DNA of 64,000 bases from Stenotrophomonas sp. UBA2302 (GTDB lineage: Bacteria > Pseudomonadota > Gammaproteobacteria > Xanthomonadales > Xanthomonadaceae), in assembly GCA_002345545.1 (NCBI GenBank), contig DDVW01000057.1:5277-69276 (forward strand), written 5' to 3'. Below are positions 17,918 to 26,523 of this stretch, piece after piece. Positions within the stretch are counted from its first letter, which is position 1. The number at the start of each line of letters is the position of its first letter. Below the pieces are notes generated by a model that did no database searches, had not been told where the DNA came from, and worked only from the letters and a program-made list of their open reading frames with translations. The position numbers and the translations under genes are program-made.

Positions 17918-18898
17918 CTACTGCACTACCGGTTGCGCGTTCCGGACCCGCTCCAGCAGTGCGGTGACCTCAGGGTTTTCCGGCACCTCTTCATGCAGCT
18001 GTTCCAGCAGTGCCCGCGCCTCGTCCAGCCTGTCCTGCCGGTAGAGCACCTGCGCCATGCCTTGCCCGGCGTCGTTGTCGCCCGGGGACAGTTTCAACGC
18101 CTGCTCGAACGCCACGCGTGCACCCTCCAGGTCTTCCAGCCGCAGCAGCGCGAAGCCCAGCCCGCTGGAGGCATCGGAGCGTGGATTGGGCATCAGGCTG
18201 GCGGTGTGGAAACTGTCGCGGGCCAGTTCGTTGTGTTCCTGGCGCAGGCGGATCCAGCCCTGTGCCACATAGGCCGAATAGTCCAGGGGCTGCACGCTGT
18301 GCAGCTCGCGCAGAGCCGCATCGTATTCCTGCTGGCGGAACAGGCGCCGCCCGCGTTCGTTGGCCAGCTGGCGCGGCGTACGGTCATGCTGGACCGAGCC
18401 TTCGAACTGGCGGGTATCGACGGTGCCGTGCTTTTCCAGATAGTCGCGGACGTTGGCGGCTCGGTGCAGGCCCAGGTAGCAATGGATATACACGGTGCCG
18501 GGGGTGTTGATCGCGGTCTCGGCGGCGGCACGCGAGTTGCGCTCGTAATCCTCGCCGAAGCGCTGGCCGAGGATGCTGCCCATCGGGAAGTTGTGTACTT
18601 CGATGCCCAGCTTGGCCGCGCGCTTCTTCTCTTCCTCCAGCAGCACCGCCTCGTAGGGGACCTTGGGATTGAGCAGGCTGATGATGGTGGTCACGCCTTC
18701 GTCCTTCAGACGGTCCATGTCGGCCTGCACGGGGTAAGGCCCGAAGACGAAACGGGCCGATGTGATCGACTGCTGGGCCCGCCATGGCTGCACCACGAAG
18801 CTGGCCGGGTTCAACAGGACCCAGACACCCGCGGCAAAGCCGGCCACTGCGAGGATGGCGATGAGGGCCAGCCATTTGTTCCGTGTGGACTTGTTCAT
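17918..18898 (-). CDS. membrane-anchored phosphatase-like/TPR protein
   Basis: A 326-residue protein with three parts: an N-terminal membrane anchor (about residues 9-30), a dual-specificity-phosphatase-like domain, and C-terminal TPR repeats (about 180-320: ERGRRLFRQQEYDAALRELH, YVAQGWIRLRQEHNELARDSF, ALLRLEDLEGARVAFEQALKL). The phosphatase signature CX5R is present as HCYLGLHR, preceded by FGPYPVQADMDRLKDEGVTTIISLL, the usual start of such folds. The active site probably faces the periplasm. It is divergent from the polysaccharide operon and shares its CRP/Clp-type regulatory region, so it is probably a partner, perhaps removing phosphate from a polymer, lipid or protein. The combination of domains is unusual. 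Confidence 0.78.
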   Translation of the reverse strand: MNKSTRNKWLALIAILAVAGFAAGVWVLLNPASFVVQPWRAQQSITSARFVFGPYPVQADMDRLKDEGVTTIISLLNPKVPYEAVLLEEEKKRAAKLGIEVHNFPMGSILGQRFGEDYERNSRAAAETAINTPGTVYIHCYLGLHRAANVRDYLEKHGTVDTRQFEGSVQHDRTPRQLANERGRRLFRQQEYDAALRELHSVQPLDYSAYVAQGWIRLRQEHNELARDSFHTASLMPNPRSDASSGLGFALLRLEDLEGARVAFEQALKLSPGDNDAGQGMAQVLYRQDRLDEARALLEQLHEEVPENPEVTALLERVRNAQPVVQ

Positions 18899-18945
18899 TC
18901 CTTTCCCCTGATTGATTGGCGTGCGGCGTCGAATATGCCCTTTTA

Positions 18946-18961
18946 TGTGATTCTCGTCACG
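18946..18961. promoter_or_regulatory. CRP/Clp-type site, left
   Basis: TGTGA-TTCTCG-TCACG, one mismatch from the TGTGA-N6-TCACA consensus. It lies 48 bases before the phosphatase/TPR gene. In Xanthomonas the CRP homologue Clp, inhibited by c-di-GMP, binds such sites in front of exopolysaccharide and enzyme genes. Confidence 0.6.
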
Positions 18962-19152
18962 GAATTTCAGGAATTTTTCCGGGGAGTGGACCGGAACGCC
19001 CCGTTCCCGGCACAGACTCCACTTCCTGCGCGGCGCCTACGCTCCCCCGGTCGGGCACTGCTTGCTGCCGCGCTTGCCCGAGAAGTCCGATGCTGCATTA
19101 GCATATTGCGTGGGGCTTATCGAGGCCTTCCTGTAACTTGATTGACTCATTC

Positions 19153-19170
19153 GTGTGATATGGGTCACAC
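19153..19170. promoter_or_regulatory. CRP/Clp-type site, right, perfect palindrome
   Basis: GTGTGA-TATGGG-TCACAC, a full match to the CRP consensus with one extra paired base on each side. It lies about 92 bases before the HEAT-repeat gene of the polysaccharide operon. The whole 18899-19261 stretch holds no gene; it also contains a TGATCA-type palindrome at about 19210-19217 and AT-rich patches suitable for promoters on both strands. Confidence 0.75.
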
Positions 19171-19261
19171 TTTTGCCGAGCCTGACACCTGCATCACCTC
19201 GAGTGCGTTGTGATCACCGTCGGCGGTCTTTCGTAATCAGGTGGGTAATGGGGGGCGGGTG

Positions 19262-20323
19262 ATGGAAGGGACTCTCTCTGACCCGATAGTGGTACGGGTC
19301 GCGTATTGGGTTGCGGTATCGACGTTGCTGCTGGCGGTCATCCTGCTGGCGACGATCCTGCTGCTGCGTATCCGTACGCAACGACGTGAACAGCGCGATG
19401 CACAGGCGATGCAGTACTGGACGCAGATCCTGCGGCAGGAACTGGAAACGCCGGGCGTAGCGGTGCGCGGGCTGGAGCGGGGGGAAGTGGCCGGTTTCCT
19501 CGAGGCCTGGAACGCGGTTCACGAATCCTTGGACGATTCCGCCTCGCACCGCCTGATTCCGGTGGGTACCCGTGTCGGGCTGGTGGATGCGGCCCGCAAG
19601 TTGCTGCGTGGCGGCTACCACGATCGCGCGATGGCGATCATCGCGATGGGACACCTGCGCGATCCGCGCGTGTTCGATGACATCGCTCCCCATCTGCGTG
19701 ACCGCAGCCCGATTGTCTCGCTCTGTGCCGGCCGTGCGCTGGCGCAGATCGACCCTTCGCGGGCGATGACGATGTTCGTGCCGCAGATCCTCGAGCGCGA
19801 GGACTGGGCGCCAGGCAGCGTCGCGCGCATCCTGGCGGAGAACGACGACGGCAGCGCCGGGCGTGAGCTGTCCAAGTCGCTGTTGCGGGCCAATGCCGAC
19901 ACCACGGTGAAGCTGGTGCGCTTCCTGGCCGATATCGACCCGGCGCGCGCGGCAGAGGTCATCCACGAGTTGATGGGCGGCGATGTGGATGACCATCTGC
20001 TCTCGGTCTGCCTGCAGCTGGTCAACGACCGCCGCGAACTGGGGCGGGTACGCAAGCTGCTGCACGCCACCCGCTGGCACGTGCGCATGCACGCGGCTTC
20101 GGCGCTGGCCCGCATCGGCGAGGCCGGCGATCACATGAACCTGGAGCCCTTGCTGTCCGACAGTGTCTGGTGGGTGCGCTATCGCGCCGCTCAGGCCCTG
20201 TTGATGCTGCCGGGCATGGATTCGGGCAAGTTGCTGGCGATCCGCGAGCGGACCAGCGATGCCTATGGGCGCGGCATCATCGACCACGTGCTGGCCGAAC
20301 AGAACATGAGGGCAGCGGTATGA
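19262..20323 (+). CDS. membrane-anchored HEAT-repeat protein of polysaccharide locus
   Basis: A 353-residue protein with one N-terminal transmembrane helix (about residues 10-35) followed by a basic stretch RIRTQRREQR and a cytoplasmic array of HEAT-like helical repeats (for example HLRDPRVFDDIAPHLRDRSPIVSLCAGRALAQI, shown in part, and VRKLLHATRWHVRMHAASALARIGEA). HEAT arrays are scaffolds. The gene overlaps the glycosyltransferase start by ATGA, so it is probably a dedicated partner that assembles or controls the synthase, in the place where other systems have a c-di-GMP receptor. The ATG at 19262 was preferred over GTG codons at 19241 and 19259. Confidence 0.8.
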   Translation: MEGTLSDPIVVRVAYWVAVSTLLLAVILLATILLLRIRTQRREQRDAQAMQYWTQILRQELETPGVAVRGLERGEVAGFLEAWNAVHESLDDSASHRLIPVGTRVGLVDAARKLLRGGYHDRAMAIIAMGHLRDPRVFDDIAPHLRDRSPIVSLCAGRALAQIDPSRAMTMFVPQILEREDWAPGSVARILAENDDGSAGRELSKSLLRANADTTVKLVRFLADIDPARAAEVIHELMGGDVDDHLLSVCLQLVNDRRELGRVRKLLHATRWHVRMHAASALARIGEAGDHMNLEPLLSDSVWWVRYRAAQALLMLPGMDSGKLLAIRERTSDAYGRGIIDHVLAEQNMRAAV

Positions 20324-21837
20324 GCGGATACCTGCACGTGATCGTGACCTACCTGCAACAGGTGCCGTGGGTGCGGCTGATGGTGTCGCTGCAGTGGGTG
20401 TTCATCGCCTACTTCGCCGCGATCAACATCGCCTACCTGATCCTCAACTACATCTCCGCGTTCCAGATCGCGCGCTACATGCGCGAGTACCGGGCCAACT
20501 ACCTGCCGCGCGGACTGAGGGAATACCAGCCGCCGGTGAGCATCATCCTGCCCGCATACAACGAGGAGACCTCGGTGGTGTCGTCGGTGCGCTCGCTGCT
20601 CAACACGGTCTATCCGGAATACGAGATCGTCATCGTCAATGATGGCTCCAGCGATGACACCCGCCAGGCGCTGATTGATGCGTTCGGGCTGGTGCAGGTG
20701 CCGGAGGCCTACCGTTGCCGGCTGCAGAGCGCCCCGGTCCATGGTGTCTACGCCTCGGCCAGCCACCCCAACATCCGCATGGTGGACAAGGACAACGGCG
20801 GCAAGGCCGATGCGATCAATGCCGGGCTGAATTGCGTGCGCTATCCGCTGTTCTGCGTGATCGACGCCGACAGCATCCTGCAGCCGGAAAGCCTGTCGCG
20901 CGTGGTCCGCCCGTTCCTGGAAGATGGCCGGGTGGTGGCCAGTGGCGGCGTGGTGCGGGTGCTCAACGGCTGCACGGTCAAGAACGGCATGCTGTCGAAA
21001 GTCGGGCTTCCCGACCGGTTCCTGCCAGGGTTCCAGCTGGTGGAATACCTGCGCGCGTTCCTGTTCGGGCGGATGGGCTGGTCGCCGGTCAATGCGCTGC
21101 TGATCATCTCCGGCGCGTTCGGCGTGTTCTACAAGGAACGGGTGATCGCCATCGGCGGCTACCGCCTGGATACGGTGGGTGAGGACATGGATCTGGTGAT
21201 CCGCCTGCACCGCAACCTGCGCGAAGAGGAGCGGGACTACCGCATCGTCTTCGTTCCCGACCCGGTCTGCTGGACCGAGGCACCGTCGGACCTCGCCTCG
21301 CTTGGCGCCCAGCGCATCCGCTGGCAGCGCGGGCTTGCCGAGAGCCTGTGGTCCAACCTGCGGCTGATGTTCAGCCGCCGCGGCGGGATTGCCGGCTGGA
21401 TCGCATTTCCCTTCATGCTGCTGTTCGAATTCCTGGGCCCGGTGATCGAAGTGACCGGCTACGTGTCGATGATCGTGCTGGCGGTGCTGGGGCTGGTGCC
21501 GCTGGAGACCGCGTTGATCTTCCTCGCCGCGGCGGTCGGCATGGGCATCCTGCTGTCGGTCAATGCGATGTTGCTGGAAGAAATCTCCTTCCGCCTCTAC
21601 TCGCGGCCGACACAGCAGATGAAGCTGTTCGCGCTGGCGGTGCTGGAGAACTTCGGCTATCGCCAGATGAACTCGTGGTGGCGCTTTGTCGGCACGCTGC
21701 GCTGGCTGTTCGGCAAGCAGAAACGCCACAACTGGGGGCGCATCAAGCGCGATGGCTCCTGGCAGCAGGTTCCCGAGCCGGCGCCGCCGCCGGAGGTGAT
21801 GATGGCCGGAGCCTCGCGTCCCAGGACCCAGAAATGA
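20320..21837 (+). CDS. processive family 2 glycosyltransferase, PgaC-like
   Basis: A 505-residue inner-membrane glycosyltransferase of the type that makes and extrudes beta-linked polysaccharide. A first helix (about 20-45) precedes the cytoplasmic GT2 domain with all key motifs: DGSSDD from Asp108, DADS with Asp182/Asp184, GEDMD with Glu288/Asp289, and QRIRW at 331-335, the processive signature. Three or more hydrophobic helices follow from about residue 360. It resembles poly-N-acetylglucosamine synthase PgaC/IcaA in layout, but the sugar cannot be read from sequence. It overlaps the gene before and the gene after by ATGA. Confidence 0.9.
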   Translation: MSGYLHVIVTYLQQVPWVRLMVSLQWVFIAYFAAINIAYLILNYISAFQIARYMREYRANYLPRGLREYQPPVSIILPAYNEETSVVSSVRSLLNTVYPEYEIVIVNDGSSDDTRQALIDAFGLVQVPEAYRCRLQSAPVHGVYASASHPNIRMVDKDNGGKADAINAGLNCVRYPLFCVIDADSILQPESLSRVVRPFLEDGRVVASGGVVRVLNGCTVKNGMLSKVGLPDRFLPGFQLVEYLRAFLFGRMGWSPVNALLIISGAFGVFYKERVIAIGGYRLDTVGEDMDLVIRLHRNLREEERDYRIVFVPDPVCWTEAPSDLASLGAQRIRWQRGLAESLWSNLRLMFSRRGGIAGWIAFPFMLLFEFLGPVIEVTGYVSMIVLAVLGLVPLETALIFLAAAVGMGILLSVNAMLLEEISFRLYSRPTQQMKLFALAVLENFGYRQMNSWWRFVGTLRWLFGKQKRHNWGRIKRDGSWQQVPEPAPPPEVMMAGASRPRTQK

Positions 21838-23144
21838 AACACAGGAACCCTTACATGACCGACGGCCTGTTTCCCATCGCACTCCGTGTCCAGGGCATGC
21901 GCCCGCTGTTGCTGCTGGCGCTGCTGGCCCCGTCGACGCTGTTGGCGCAGACACCGGAAGCGGCGCCGGCCGACACGCTGGAGGCGCGGATGCTGCAGGT
22001 CCGCACGCTGGCCACCGGCGGCCAGCGCAGCGAGGCGATCACCCGGTACAACGCCCTGCTGGCCGAGCATCCGGGCAACAGCGATCTGCTGCTGGCGCGT
22101 GGCCGCACCTATGCCTGGGACGGGCAGTTCGCCTTGGCCGAAGCCGATCTGCTGCAGGTGGTGGGGAAAAGCCCGGGCTATGCGGATGCATGGTCGGCAC
22201 TGGGCGACCTGTACCGCTGGAACGACCGCCCCAGGCAGGCTGCCGACGCCTATGCGCACTGGGTCGAGCTGGCACCGCAGAATGCCGATGCACGGATGGC
22301 ACGCGGACGCGCGTTGCGTGACATGGGCCAGCTGGCGGACGCCCGGGCCGATTTCGACGCAGCCGCGGCGCTGGGTGCCGATCCTGCGGAAATCGTCAGC
22401 CTGCGCGACAGCCTGATGCCCCGCATGGCCAATCCCGATGTGATCCCCACCGATGGCTACCGCTGGAGCGCCAGCGCCGGCTGGAGCCATACCCGTTTCA
22501 GCGGCAACCGGCAGAGCTGGAACGATGCCGACCTGACGCTGCGGCGCCGGTTCGAGCGCGGCTCGCTGGGGCTGGAACTGGTGCGCGCCGAGCACTTCAA
22601 CAACAGCGATATCGCCTGGGCGCTGGATGCCTACGCACCGTTGTGGTCACGGGCCTATGCCAACGTTCGTTACCAGCATGGCCCGTCCAGCGGCGTACTG
22701 CCCCGGCAGGCGTGGCGCGTGGAGGTGTTCCAGGGCGTGGGCCGCGGCTGGGAGCTGTCGGCCAGCGTCGATCACTTGCGTTTTTCCGGTGACACCGAAT
22801 TCTATGGCGTCGGCGTCGGCCGCTACGTCGGCAACTGGTACGGGCGCTACAAACTGCAGCACGTGCCGGGCGTGGGCTCGGGCAGCTGGAGCCACCGTGT
22901 TCTGCTGCGCAACTACTACCGCGGTGATGCCGACAACTATCTGGAAGTGAGTGCCAGCAGCGGCCGCAGCACCGACATGGATCGCTTCGGCAGCCTGGTG
23001 CGTGACAACAGCGCGGCATTCGGTGTGGCGTGGCGGCGCCAGCTGACACCGGAGTGGGGCTTCAAGATCGGTGCCGGATACGCCGCCGATGACGGCGACT
23101 ACGACGAGCAGCGACTGTCGGCGTCCATCTACAAGCGCTGGTAA
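21834..23144 (+). CDS. YaiO-type outer-membrane barrel with TPR domain
   Basis: A 436-residue export protein. After an N-terminal leader (a hydrophobic stretch RPLLLLALLAPSTLLAQ ending near residue 38) come about four TPR units (for example NSDLLLARGRTYAWDGQFALAEADLL and YADAWSALGDLYRWNDRPRQAADAYA), then a C-terminal barrel of alternating strands from about residue 215 (YRWSASAGWSHTRFSGNRQSW) to the final aromatic YKRW. TPR plus barrel is the design of PgaA, the porin for poly-GlcNAc, and YaiO is a known barrel family next to GT2 genes. Its overlap with the synthase gene points to the outer-membrane exit for the same polymer. Confidence 0.88.
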   Translation: MKHRNPYMTDGLFPIALRVQGMRPLLLLALLAPSTLLAQTPEAAPADTLEARMLQVRTLATGGQRSEAITRYNALLAEHPGNSDLLLARGRTYAWDGQFALAEADLLQVVGKSPGYADAWSALGDLYRWNDRPRQAADAYAHWVELAPQNADARMARGRALRDMGQLADARADFDAAAALGADPAEIVSLRDSLMPRMANPDVIPTDGYRWSASAGWSHTRFSGNRQSWNDADLTLRRRFERGSLGLELVRAEHFNNSDIAWALDAYAPLWSRAYANVRYQHGPSSGVLPRQAWRVEVFQGVGRGWELSASVDHLRFSGDTEFYGVGVGRYVGNWYGRYKLQHVPGVGSGSWSHRVLLRNYYRGDADNYLEVSASSGRSTDMDRFGSLVRDNSAAFGVAWRRQLTPEWGFKIGAGYAADDGDYDEQRLSASIYKRW

Positions 23145-23162
23145 GGGCGGGGGTACAAAGCA

Positions 23163-25517
23163 ATGGCGGTAGCGCAGAACGGTAGCGCATGGGCACGTTT
23201 TTCCGGGGTCTTTCCAGCCCTGCTGCTTGCACAGCTGGCCGTGGTGGCCGTTGCCATCGCCAACGCTCCGGCTGCAGGTACTGGCGGGGCCGGCGGTGCG
23301 GCAATCGCGGCGGTCCAGTCGCTGCAGGTGCTGCTGCGGATGGTGCCGTTGCTGCTGTTGCTGTCACTGCCGTTGCTGCTGCTGAAGCGGCCGCTGTGGC
23401 GCGCGGTTGCGCTGGGCCTGCTGTGGTCGCTGTTCATCGCCCTGCAGGTGATGCTCGATCTGTACTTCCAGGTGGCGCAGGTGCCGTTGGGAGCGGACCT
23501 GTTCGGCTACAGCCTGGCTGAGATCCGCGTGACGCTGGCCGATGGTGCGTCGGTGAAGCCGGGCAATCTGGTGGCAATGGCGCTGCCGCTGCTTGTGCTG
23601 TGGACGGGACTGTTGTGGTGGGGACGGCGCGAGCGACGGGGGTCGGGGCGCTGGAGCACGGCCTTGCTGGCGGCGGCCGTGGTCGCCTGGCTGCTGCCCT
23701 TGCCCGCCGGTGTTGGTGTGGTGCCCGATGCGGCCGCGCGTGATCTGGCCGGCAACAAGCTGGCATGGTTCAGTGCCGATGTATGGCGCTGGTCCAGGCG
23801 CGGCGGCGAGGCCGCTGTGACCAAGGCACCGCTGCCGGTCGAAACCGCCAGCGAGGCGCCGCTGGACCCGGACTATCCGTTCCTGCGCCAGGAGCAGACG
23901 CCCGACACGCTGGGACCGTACTTCTCGCCGACCAGCGACGGGCGTCCGCCCAATGTGGTGCTGATCATCGTCGAAGGATTGGGCCGTTCGTTCTCCGGAC
24001 CGCGGGCCGCATTGGGCAGCTTTACCCCGTTTCTGGATGAGCTGGCCGCGCGCAGCCTGTATTTCGACAACTTCCTTGCCAACCAGGGGCGCACGTTCGG
24101 CGTGCTGCCCACGCTGATCGGCTCGGCACCCTTCGCCGATCAGGGTTTCACCGCGCTGGGCAAGCGCATGCCGGCGCATCCGGGCCTGTTCAATGTGCTC
24201 GGGCAGCAGGGTTACCACACCGCCTTCTACAACGGCACCGATACCGACTTCGACGATGAGCGTGGCTACATGCGCCTGCAGCAGGTGCAGACGCTGGTGG
24301 ACATGAAGAACTTCGGCCCCGGCTACCAGCGCAACCCGTTCAGCGCCTGGGGCTATCCGGACAAGGAGCTGGTCTCGCGCGTACTTGCCGACAGCGACCG
24401 CCTGCAGCCCCCGTTTCTGCTGGCGATGCAGACCATCTCCATGCATACCAGCTACGAATTCCCCGGACAGGATGCATACCGCAAACGCTTCGAACAGCGC
24501 CTGCAGCAACTGCAGGTGCCGCAGGCGCGGCAGGCCGGCTATCGGACCCATGCGGATATCTACAGCACCATCCTCTATACCGACGACCAGCTGCGCCGCT
24601 ATTTCGAATCGGTGGAAAAGGCGTCCTGGTACGCCGACACCATCTTCATCGTGACCGGCGACCACCGCCTGCCGGAAATCCCGATGGATGCGCACATCGA
24701 CCGTTACCACGTGCCGCTGATCGTGTTCTCGCCGCTGCTCAAGCAGCCGCGACGGGTGCGTGCGGTGTCCTCGCAACTGGATGTGACGCCGTCGCTGATG
24801 GCGTTGCTGTCCAACACCTATGGCCTGCAGCGCCCCGGGCACACCGCCTGGCTTGGAACCGGCTTGGACATGTCCGAAAGTTTCCGCAACCTGCACCAGC
24901 TGCCGCTGCAACAGACCAAGACCAGCGCGCCGGAGTTTCTGGCCGGGCCGTGGTGGCTGCATGACGGGCAGTTGTACGAACTGCAGGACGGCATGCATCT
25001 GTCGCCGGAGGATGATGCCGAGGTGCGTGACTGGGCAATGCAGCGCCTGCAGCGCTATCAGCAGGCCAATGCGGGCTTCATGCGGCGGATGGCGCTGATG
25101 CCGGAGGATTTGACCGCGCTGGTGGCCTACAGCGCCGCGCCGTCCGCTCCCCACGCCGACACCGCGCCGACGGTGGCGGGGCTGTCGATGGCATCGGCCG
25201 AGGTGGTGGCCAAGCCGGACGGGGTGCAGCTGACGGCGGTGTTCAGCAGCGGCGATCCACGCCCCAGCCGCCTGTTCGTGCCGCTGGCGATCATGTTCAA
25301 CGCCGCCGGCAAGGAAGTGCAGGAAGTCTACGGAAAGGCCTTGCAGCTGCCACCGGGCGGCAGCCAGCAGGTGCAACTGCAATTGCAGCTGCCGGCCGAT
25401 TGCGATGGCCGCTGCTACGTCTCGGTGTTCCCGTCCGATCCGGACAATGGCAAGGCCGTCGGCCAGGGTCGTTATCACTTGCTGGTGGATGCCGGCACCA
25501 CGGTGGAGGAGCTGTAA
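23163..25517 (+). CDS. LTA-synthase/sulfatase-like membrane phosphotransferase
   Basis: A 784-residue protein with about five N-terminal transmembrane helices and a periplasmic alkaline-phosphatase-superfamily domain. The metal-binding and catalytic positions of the LtaS/OpgB/EptA group are present: Glu271 in LIIVEGLG, the nucleophile Thr311 in NQGRTFG, a histidine in ISMHTSYE, and DH in VTGDHRLPE. Such enzymes move phosphoglycerol or phosphoethanolamine from lipids onto polymers. A C-terminal region of about 170 residues beyond the catalytic domain looks like a beta-sandwich. In this operon it most likely decorates the exported polysaccharide. Confidence 0.87.
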   Translation: MAVAQNGSAWARFSGVFPALLLAQLAVVAVAIANAPAAGTGGAGGAAIAAVQSLQVLLRMVPLLLLLSLPLLLLKRPLWRAVALGLLWSLFIALQVMLDLYFQVAQVPLGADLFGYSLAEIRVTLADGASVKPGNLVAMALPLLVLWTGLLWWGRRERRGSGRWSTALLAAAVVAWLLPLPAGVGVVPDAAARDLAGNKLAWFSADVWRWSRRGGEAAVTKAPLPVETASEAPLDPDYPFLRQEQTPDTLGPYFSPTSDGRPPNVVLIIVEGLGRSFSGPRAALGSFTPFLDELAARSLYFDNFLANQGRTFGVLPTLIGSAPFADQGFTALGKRMPAHPGLFNVLGQQGYHTAFYNGTDTDFDDERGYMRLQQVQTLVDMKNFGPGYQRNPFSAWGYPDKELVSRVLADSDRLQPPFLLAMQTISMHTSYEFPGQDAYRKRFEQRLQQLQVPQARQAGYRTHADIYSTILYTDDQLRRYFESVEKASWYADTIFIVTGDHRLPEIPMDAHIDRYHVPLIVFSPLLKQPRRVRAVSSQLDVTPSLMALLSNTYGLQRPGHTAWLGTGLDMSESFRNLHQLPLQQTKTSAPEFLAGPWWLHDGQLYELQDGMHLSPEDDAEVRDWAMQRLQRYQQANAGFMRRMALMPEDLTALVAYSAAPSAPHADTAPTVAGLSMASAEVVAKPDGVQLTAVFSSGDPRPSRLFVPLAIMFNAAGKEVQEVYGKALQLPPGGSQQVQLQLQLPADCDGRCYVSVFPSDPDNGKAVGQGRYHLLVDAGTTVEEL

Positions 25518-26452
25518 TGAACCAGGGTTTTGCGGTGGGACTGCTTGCGTTGCTGTGCCTGTTGCCCGAAGCGCCGGCGCTGGCGGCAAGCCGCGCGATG
25601 TGGACCTGGGAGGCCGAGTCGTACGCGATGGTCGAAGATCCGGCCGTGGCCGATGAAGCCATCGCCTACCTGAAATCGCAGAAGGTGGACACGGTCTACC
25701 TGTATGCCGACGCCTACCGCGGGCGCAACCTGATCGTCGAGCAGCCGCAGCTGTACCGGGCCTTCATCGAGAAGCTGCACGGCAAGCGCATGAAGGTGTA
25801 CGCGCTGCTCGGCTCGGCCTATCTCAATACCGAAAACTATGTGTTGCCGGACTACCGCGAGCAGGCCGAGGCGATGTTCCGGCGGGTGGTGGAATACAAC
25901 GCCTCGGTGCCGGCGGCGGCGCGCTTTGACGGTGCCAACCTCGACATCGAGCCGCACATCCTCGACGAATGGAATGACAGCACCCGCCTGCGCCTGTTGC
26001 ATGGCTTCCTCGACATGAGCGCGGCGGTGATGCGCATCAAGCGCGAGCACGGTGCCACGCTGGCGGTGGGCCCGGCGATTCCGTTCTGGCTCGATGGCAT
26101 CGAGCTGGAATGGAACGGCCGCACCCGCCCGGTCAGCGAGCACACCATCAACATCTACGATTACGTGGCCTTGATGGACTACCGCGACAAGGCCGAGGGC
26201 AGCGACAGCATCCTCTCGCATGCCGCCAGCGAGATCGCCTACGCCAACGAGGTCGGCAAGAAGGTGGTGATCGGACTGGAGGTGTCATCCAACGACATCG
26301 ACAAGGTCACCTTCCACGAGGAAGGGCCGAAGGTGTTCGAGCAGGAGGTGCGCAAGGTCGAGCGCGCGCTGCGCAACGAGCCGTCCTTCGACGGTTTCGC
26401 GATCCACCACTACCGGGCCTGGCGGCGCTGGGCCGCGCAGTACTGGGAGTGA
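25517..26452 (+). CDS. secreted glycosidase-like protein with GH18-type DGxNxDxE motif
   Basis: A 311-residue protein with a signal peptide (MNQGFAVGLLALLCLLPEAPALAAS) and a probable TIM barrel. Residues 138-145 read DGANLDIE, matching the GH18 chitinase signature DGxDxDxE except for Asn in place of the first inner Asp, with Glu145 as the candidate acid. Other barrel-like strands are VDTVYLYAD, RMKVYALLGS, ATLAVGPAIPFW and IYDYVALMDYRD. The ATG overlaps the previous stop by one base (TAATG). A periplasmic hydrolase at the end of a synthase operon recalls PgaB or BcsZ, which trim the nascent chain. The family is not one I can name with certainty. Confidence 0.7.
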   Translation: MNQGFAVGLLALLCLLPEAPALAASRAMWTWEAESYAMVEDPAVADEAIAYLKSQKVDTVYLYADAYRGRNLIVEQPQLYRAFIEKLHGKRMKVYALLGSAYLNTENYVLPDYREQAEAMFRRVVEYNASVPAAARFDGANLDIEPHILDEWNDSTRLRLLHGFLDMSAAVMRIKREHGATLAVGPAIPFWLDGIELEWNGRTRPVSEHTINIYDYVALMDYRDKAEGSDSILSHAASEIAYANEVGKKVVIGLEVSSNDIDKVTFHEEGPKVFEQEVRKVERALRNEPSFDGFAIHHYRAWRRWAAQYWE

Positions 26453-26511
26453 CGCTGCCGGCGGCGGAATGATGCCCTGCCGCGCAAGCCGCCGCGGCGC
26501 ATCCGAGCCCG

Positions 26512-26517
26512 TACAAT
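26512..26517 (+). promoter_or_regulatory. -10-like box of arfB, leaderless spacing
   Basis: TACAAT followed by gcgccg and the arfB ATG at 26524, so the expected start site falls on or beside the initiator codon. Confidence 0.45.
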
Positions 26518-26523
26518 GCGCCG

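Noticed and set aside
23364..25589. 741-codon antisense frame opposite the LTA-synthase-like gene
   Set aside because: Composition is low-complexity (His/Arg/Gln-rich) and the plus-strand protein has all catalytic motifs; it is a shadow frame.
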